Both the position numbers and the translations under genes were made by a program. A model generated the notes under the pieces. It had not been told where the DNA came from, did not search any database, and was given only the letters and a program-made list of their open reading frames with translations. This document shows positions 59,373 to 64,000 of a stretch of 64,000 nucleotides of DNA, in pieces (the first letter of the stretch is position 1; each line of letters begins with the position of its first letter). Source of the DNA: Mycobacterium sp. DL (lineage in GTDB: Bacteria; Actinomycetota; Actinomycetes; Mycobacteriales; Mycobacteriaceae); contig NZ_CP155796.1 in assembly GCF_039729195.1 (NCBI RefSeq), forward strand, positions 1,736,001-1,800,000, in the 5' to 3' direction.

Positions 59373-60835
59373 GCGCCGGGCCTCCCGCCGCGCAGATACA
59401 CGGTGGTGGTGTGAGTGAAGAACTCTCGGGCGGCGCCGCCCTGTTCCTTGGGTCCGAGACCACTCTTCTTGGCGCCGCCGAACGGGACATGGGGGTCCGC
59501 GCCCGCCGACTCGGAGTTGATGTGCAGCACCCCGACATCGATCCGGTCGACGGCCTGAAGGGCACGGGTGACGTCCTGGGTGAACACTGCTGCCGAGAGA
59601 CCGAATTCGCTGTCATTGGCCAGCGCGAAGGCCTCGTCGGCGGTATCGGCCCGCCGGACCGCGAGAACGGGTCCGAACAATTCGTCGGTCCACAGATCGA
59701 CGGATGCACTGCCGACGTCGACGACCGTCGGCGCGACGAAGTAGCCGTCGGCGAGCGGACCGTCGGAGTAGGGAACCCCGCCGGCCAACACCGTGGCGCC
59801 CTGGCGGCTGGCGGTGTTGATCCCGGAGGTGATGGACGTGCGTGCCGGGTCACTGACGACGGGACCCATCTGCGTTGCGTCGTCGGTGGGGTCACCCACG
59901 CGCAGTGCCGCGACGCGGGCCAGCAACTCGCCCAGGAACTGCTCGGCGATTCCCGCCGTGACGATCAATCGGGAAGTGGCGGTGCACTTCTGGCCCGTGG
60001 ATCGGAACGCTCCCAGCATCACCTGCTCGACGGCGAGGGTGACGTCAGCGTCGTCGAGCACCACCGCGGCGTTCTTGCCACCCATCTCGGCCTGCACGGG
60101 TACCCCGCGCGTGGCACCGGCGGCCGCGATACGGCGCCCGACTCCGGTGGATCCGGTGAACGTGATCGCGTCGATGCCGGCGTGGCTGACGAGGGCATCG
60201 CCGACGTCGGCATCGCCGATCAGCAGGTTGAGCACCCCGGCGGGCAGGCCGGCGGCGGTCAGCGCCTCGGCGAACCGAATCGCCAGCAGCGGAACGGTGC
60301 TCGCCGGTTTCCACACCACGGTGTTGCCGTATACCAGTGCGGGGGCGATCTTCCACGCCGGGATCGCGATCGGGAAGTTGAACGGGGTGATGACACCGAC
60401 CACGCCGAGCGGTTTGCGGGTGATCAGGATCTGCTCCCCGGCGCGGGGGGAGGCGTAGATCTCGCCGGCCTGACGATCACCCTCGTTGCCGTAGTAGCGC
60501 AGAATCTGTGCGGCACGCCGGACTTCGCCGATGCCTTCGGCTTTGGTCTTGCCTTCTTCGGTGGCCAGCTCCAGACCCCAGGCCTCGGCGTTGCGGTCGA
60601 CCACGTCGGCGGCAGCCAGCAGGAGCGCCCCGCGCTGGTGGATCGGGGTCCCCGCCCAGGCAGGTGACGCGGCGGTGGCCGCGGCGATGGCCGCGTGGAC
60701 GTCCGAGGCGTCCGTGCCGCGGCCCTCGGCGACCACGATCCCGGGGTGGGCCGGGTTGACGCTGAGCAGTGAATCGCCCCGACCGGAATGCCAGTCACCG
60801 CCGACCAGATGCCGGATCTGCACGGGGGCGGGCAT
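59369..60835 (-). CDS. NAD(P)-dependent aldehyde dehydrogenase
   Basis: 488 residues from ATG 60835, behind GAAGAGAAGG. VITPFNFPIAIPAWKIAPAL, FTGSTGVGRRI, EMGGKNAAVV (general-base Glu), RSTGQKCTATSR (catalytic Cys) and ELFGPVLAV are intact. In this operon it should oxidise an omega-aldehyde such as glutarate semialdehyde or the (gamma-glutamyl) aminoaldehyde from ring opening. A TTG at 60859 gives a longer frame but is less likely. Confidence 0.9.
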   Translation of the reverse strand: MPAPVQIRHLVGGDWHSGRGDSLLSVNPAHPGIVVAEGRGTDASDVHAAIAAATAASPAWAGTPIHQRGALLLAAADVVDRNAEAWGLELATEEGKTKAEGIGEVRRAAQILRYYGNEGDRQAGEIYASPRAGEQILITRKPLGVVGVITPFNFPIAIPAWKIAPALVYGNTVVWKPASTVPLLAIRFAEALTAAGLPAGVLNLLIGDADVGDALVSHAGIDAITFTGSTGVGRRIAAAGATRGVPVQAEMGGKNAAVVLDDADVTLAVEQVMLGAFRSTGQKCTATSRLIVTAGIAEQFLGELLARVAALRVGDPTDDATQMGPVVSDPARTSITSGINTASRQGATVLAGGVPYSDGPLADGYFVAPTVVDVGSASVDLWTDELFGPVLAVRRADTADEAFALANDSEFGLSAAVFTQDVTRALQAVDRIDVGVLHINSESAGADPHVPFGGAKKSGLGPKEQGGAAREFFTHTTTVYLRGGRPGA

Positions 60836-60866
60836 CAGCGCCTTCTCTTCTTCGCGCAAGCGCTCA

Positions 60867-62036
60867 TCAGCGGAACGCCGGGAGGCCGGTCAGCGCCTTG
60901 CCGATGGCCAGCATGTGCATCTCGGAGGTGCCCTCGTAGGTCAGCACGGATTCCAGGTTGTTGGCATGGCGCAGCGGCGAATACTCCAGCGTGATCCCGC
61001 TGCCGCCGAGCAGCGTCCGGCACTCGCGGGCGATCGCCAGCGCCTCCCGCACGTTGTTGAGCTTACCGAGACTGACCTGCTCCGGACTCACGCCGTCGGC
61101 ATCCTTGATGCGGCCCAGGTGGATGGCCAGCAGCATGCCCTTGCCGAGCTCGACGGTCATGTTGGCGAGCTTCTCCTGGGTGAGCTGAAACCCGGCCAGC
61201 GGCTTGTCGAACACCTCCCGGGTCCGGGTGTAGTCGAGGGTCGTCTCCAGGCAGTCGCGGGCGGCCCCGAGAGCGCCGAAGACGATGCCGAACCGGGCCT
61301 CGTTGAGGCAGGACAGCGGTGCGCCCAGGCCGGTGGCGTGCGGCAGCTGAGCCGTGGCCGGAAGTCGCACCTCGTCGAGCACCAGCTCGGAGGTCACCGA
61401 AGCGCGCAGCGAGAGCTTGCGGTGGATCGGGTTGGCGGTGAATCCCGGTGTGTCGGTGGGCACCAGGAAGCCACGGATACCGTCGTCGGTCTGCGCCCAG
61501 ACGGTGGCCACATCGGCGAGATTGCCGTTGGTGATCCACATCTTCGTCCCACTGAGCACCCAGTCGTCACCGTCGCGGCGGGCGCGGGTCCGCATTCCGG
61601 CGGGGTTGGAGCCGAAGTCCGGCTCGGTCAGCCCGAAGCACCCGATGGCCTCGCCCGCCGCCAGTCGGGGCAACCATTCGTCCTTCTGCTCGTCGGAGCC
61701 GAAGCGGTGGATCGAGAACATCGACAGCGAACCCTGCACGGAGACGAAGCTCCGAAATCCGCTGTCGCCGGCTTCCAGTTCCATGCACGCCAGGCCGTAG
61801 CTGACGGCATTGGTGCCCGCGCAGCCGTATCCCTGCAGATGCATGCCCAGAAGCCCGAGCTCACCGAACTTCCTTCCGAGTTCTCTTGGCAGAGTCGCAG
61901 ATTCGAACCAGTCCGCGACGTGGGGTTTGAGCTGGGTGTCGACGAACTTGCGGACGGTGGCGGCGATCTCGCGCTCGTCGTCCTCGAGCAGTCGTGCGGT
62001 GTCGAACAACTCCAGTGGCGCTGGGGTGCTGGTCAT
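60867..62036 (-). CDS. gcdH: Glutaryl-CoA dehydrogenase
   Basis: 389 residues from ATG 62036, preceded by AGGAG. Acyl-CoA dehydrogenase fold: IGCFGLTEPDFGSNPAGMRT, KMWITNGNLADVATVWAQT, TREVFDKPLAGFQLTQEKLA and the catalytic Glu in LTYEGTSEMHML. SFVSVQGSLSMFSIHRFGSDEQK and GYGCAGTNAVSYGL are typical of the glutaryl-CoA group, which oxidatively decarboxylates glutaryl-CoA to crotonyl-CoA with FAD and ETF. Its presence indicates that five-carbon substrates (piperidine, cadaverine, lysine) feed the locus. Confidence 0.88.
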   Translation of the reverse strand: MTSTPAPLELFDTARLLEDDEREIAATVRKFVDTQLKPHVADWFESATLPRELGRKFGELGLLGMHLQGYGCAGTNAVSYGLACMELEAGDSGFRSFVSVQGSLSMFSIHRFGSDEQKDEWLPRLAAGEAIGCFGLTEPDFGSNPAGMRTRARRDGDDWVLSGTKMWITNGNLADVATVWAQTDDGIRGFLVPTDTPGFTANPIHRKLSLRASVTSELVLDEVRLPATAQLPHATGLGAPLSCLNEARFGIVFGALGAARDCLETTLDYTRTREVFDKPLAGFQLTQEKLANMTVELGKGMLLAIHLGRIKDADGVSPEQVSLGKLNNVREALAIARECRTLLGGSGITLEYSPLRHANNLESVLTYEGTSEMHMLAIGKALTGLPAFR

Positions 62037-62058
62037 CGGCGGAACTCCTAACGGTGTC

Positions 62059-63408
62059 TCAGAGGGCGGCGAAGCCCTCGCGCACCACACCGAAAGCCTC
62101 GGTGAGCAGTGCGTCGGAAATGGTCAGCGGTGGGAGGAAACGCAGGACGTTGCCGAAAGTTCCTGCTGTCAAGGTCAGTACGCCGTTGCGCTGGCAGTGT
62201 CGGGTGAGCGCGGCAACGGCGTCGCGATGCGGTTCGCGGGTGCCGGGCAGGACCAGTTCGGCGGCGATCATCGCGCCTCGCCCCCGGATCTCGCCGATGA
62301 CGTCGGTGGTGGCGGCGATCGACTGCAGTTCGGAGACCATCCGGTCGCCGATGTCGCGGGCGCGGTTGATGAGCTGATGGTCGTTGATCTCGTCGAACAC
62401 CCCGAGCGCGGCGGCGCAGGCGACGGGGTTGCCGCTGTAAGTGCCCCCGATCCCGCCCAGGTGCGCGGCGTCCATCACGTCGGCGCGCCCGGTCACCGCT
62501 GCCAGCGGCAGCCCGCCGGCCAAGCCCTTGGCGGTGGTGAGTAGATCGGGCACCAGACCGTCGTGTTCGCTGGCGAACCAGGCACCGGTGCGGGCGATCC
62601 CGGTCTGGATCTCATCGGCGACCAACAGGATGCCCCGCTCGCGGCAGAAGTCGGCGACCGACCGCAGAAAGCCCTCGGCCGGGACGATGAACCCGCCCTC
62701 GCCCTGGATCGGTTCGACGACGACGCAGGCCACGGCGTCGGCGCCGATCTGAGAGTCGACGAGCTGGGCGAACTGATCGAAGGCCTCGGCTGCGCAGTTC
62801 TGAGGCGAGGGCCAGCGGTACGCGTAGGCCATCGGCGCGCGGTACACCTCCGGGGCGAACGGACCGAAGCCGTGCTTGTACGGCTGATTCTTGGCGGTCA
62901 TCGTCATCGTCAGCAGCGACCGGCCGTGGAACGCGTGATCGAACACCACGACCGCCGAGCGCCCGGTGGCGGCGCGGGCGTACTTGACCGCGTTCTCCAC
63001 GGCCTCGCTGCCGGTGTTGAACAGTGCGGTGCGCTTCTCGTGGTTGCCCGGGGCCAGCCGGTTCAGGGTCTCGGCCACCTCGATGTAGGGCTCGTACGGG
63101 GTGGCCAGGAAACACGTGTGGATGTACTGCGCGAGCTGTGCGGCGGCCCTGGACACCACGGCCGGTGCGGAGTTGCCGACCGTCGTGACCGCGATACCGC
63201 TGCCCAGGTCGATGAAGGAGTTGCCATCCACGTCGACGACGACGCCGCCGCCGGCCGCGGCCACGTAGACCCCTGCGGCACTGGTCAATCCGGCGGGCAG
63301 GGCCGCGTTGCGACGGTCGGCCAGATCACGGGACCGGGGCCCGGGGACGTCGGTGCAGACCCGGCGCACCTGCGCCAGGCCGGGTCCGCCGATCGGAGGG
63401 GCTGTCAT
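62059..63408 (-). CDS. gabT: GabT-like omega-amino acid aminotransferase (PLP)
   Basis: 449 residues. Class III aminotransferase: LFNTGSEAVENAVKYARAATGRSAVVVFDHAFHGRSL, VVVEPIQGEGGFIVP, LLVADEIQTGIARTGAWFA and the PLP Lys in LLTTAKGLAGGLPLAAVTG. Converts GABA or 5-aminovalerate plus 2-oxoglutarate to succinate or glutarate semialdehyde. First gene of the four-gene minus-strand operon; divergent from gabD1 with a 203-bp gap, the classical GABA-pathway pairing. Confidence 0.9.
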   Translation of the reverse strand: MTAPPIGGPGLAQVRRVCTDVPGPRSRDLADRRNAALPAGLTSAAGVYVAAAGGGVVVDVDGNSFIDLGSGIAVTTVGNSAPAVVSRAAAQLAQYIHTCFLATPYEPYIEVAETLNRLAPGNHEKRTALFNTGSEAVENAVKYARAATGRSAVVVFDHAFHGRSLLTMTMTAKNQPYKHGFGPFAPEVYRAPMAYAYRWPSPQNCAAEAFDQFAQLVDSQIGADAVACVVVEPIQGEGGFIVPAEGFLRSVADFCRERGILLVADEIQTGIARTGAWFASEHDGLVPDLLTTAKGLAGGLPLAAVTGRADVMDAAHLGGIGGTYSGNPVACAAALGVFDEINDHQLINRARDIGDRMVSELQSIAATTDVIGEIRGRGAMIAAELVLPGTREPHRDAVAALTRHCQRNGVLTLTAGTFGNVLRFLPPLTISDALLTEAFGVVREGFAAL

Positions 63409-63611
63409 GAGTTGAGCCTAAGGACGTCGATTCGATCGGGGCAGGTCCACAGTGGACAAGGTTCGTGACGAAGATATACGGAGCGGCGATTGTCCCGACC
63501 GGGTTCGGCCTAACAGTCTGGTCCGTCGAACTCGGGACCGTAGTGTTGAACCTGACCGCGAGACTGGAAAGACCCGGTTCGTAGGACCATGAGTTAGAGG
63601 AGTGGAACACA

Positions 63612-64000
63612 ATGAGCACATCCCTGTATGCGGTGGTTGATCCGTCGACGGGCGAGCTGGTCCAGGAGTACCCCACCGCCACCGACGAGCAGATCGAGCA
63701 GGCCGTCGCGTCCGCAGCGAAGGCGCACAAGGAGTGGTCCCGCGGATCGACCGTCGCCGAGCGCGCCGCCCTGATCCGCAAGGTCGCCGAACTGCACACC
63801 CAGCGCAAGAGTGAACTGGCCAAGATCATCCAACGCGAGATGGGTAAGCCGCTGGATCAGTCCGAGGGCGAGGTCGACTTCAGCGCCGCTATCTACGAGT
63901 ATTACGCCGACAATGCCGAGAAGTTCCTCGCCGACGAGCCCATCGATCTCGTCGAGGGAGAGGGTTCGGCGTTGATCCGCCGCAGTTCGGTTGGCGTGCT
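63612..64000 (+). CDS. gabD1: GabD1-like succinate-semialdehyde dehydrogenase, partial
   Basis: The first 129 residues of an aldehyde dehydrogenase that runs off the right edge. AGAGGAG precedes ATG 63612. The opening MSTSLYAVVDPSTGELVQEY, REMGKPLDQSEGEVDFSAAIYEYYADNAEKFLADEP (in part) and RRSSVGV match the mycobacterial NADP-dependent succinate-semialdehyde dehydrogenase GabD1. Catalytic residues lie outside. It would oxidise succinate semialdehyde (from GABA/pyrrolidine) or, if promiscuous, glutarate semialdehyde. Confidence 0.85.
   Translation, partial: MSTSLYAVVDPSTGELVQEYPTATDEQIEQAVASAAKAHKEWSRGSTVAERAALIRKVAELHTQRKSELAKIIQREMGKPLDQSEGEVDFSAAIYEYYADNAEKFLADEPIDLVEGEGSALIRRSSVGV

Overview
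The window reads as chromosome of a fast-growing, GC-rich actinobacterium, most likely Mycolicibacterium/Mycobacterium. Supporting signs are about 65-68% GC with GC-rich third codon positions, many GTG starts and 4-bp stop/start overlaps, an MPT63-like (DUF1942) secreted protein, a PE-PPE-domain esterase, a SigF-type sigma factor with a GTTT-N16-GGGTAT promoter, and a gene order 49.9-54.5 kb that matches the piperidine/pyrrolidine (pip) locus described from M. smegmatis.

1-14.8 kb looks like the right end of a genomic island. It carries a copper-resistance module: CopZ-like chaperone, duplicated-domain His-rich exported protein, CPC-type CopA ATPase, YHS protein, CsoR and CPH-type CopB ATPase, with two clear CsoR-type operators before copZ and a third possible one before a 48-residue Cys-containing peptide. 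Next come a divergent pair (His-tailed membrane protein, Met/Cys-tailed secreted protein) sharing a repeated 21-bp element, a two-gene HTH-ImmA/IrrE system with an unknown partner, and a complete IS21-family element (11964-14608) with a 5-bp target duplication. The island appears to stop at the 3' half of a tRNA-Met(CAU) gene (14777-14818), which keeps what looks like the native terminator and marks a probable attachment site.

15-34 kb is chromosomal. It holds an orphan sugar-type binding protein, a 3-hydroxyisobutyrate-dehydrogenase-like enzyme, a methyltransferase, a carotenoid-modification cluster (CruF-like hydratase, CruG-like glycosyltransferase, two phytoene-desaturase-like flavoproteins), a CDP-alcohol phosphotransferase, a YihY/BrkB membrane protein, a SigF paralogue with its own SigF-type promoter, two GAF-ANTAR regulators, and a four-gene glycosyltransferase operon whose last reading frame runs into a third ANTAR gene.

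33-48 kb carries an amidohydrolase, a 36-residue basic peptide with a LapA-like protein, a catabolic acetolactate-synthase-like enzyme, a PE-PPE esterase with an acidic repeat tail, and an aldoxime-to-acid operon (MHS transporter, haem aldoxime dehydratase, LysR regulator, nitrilase). Then follow a DUF4345 protein, a PhoD phosphatase and a large endonuclease/exonuclease/phosphatase-fold enzyme.

48.4-64 kb is a cyclic/aliphatic amine catabolic region: APC permease, GntR regulator (PipR-like), cytosolic Cache protein, P450 (PipA-like), 3Fe-4S ferredoxin, glutamine-synthetase-like gamma-glutamyl ligase, cytosolic solute-binding-like protein, two gamma-glutamyl hydrolases and a PucR regulator. 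On the opposite strand are a GABA-type aminotransferase, glutaryl-CoA dehydrogenase, aldehyde dehydrogenase and type III CoA-transferase. A divergent gabD1-like gene runs off the end. Together they suggest ring opening of piperidine or pyrrolidine, then omega-amino acid, then glutarate/glutaryl-CoA or succinate.
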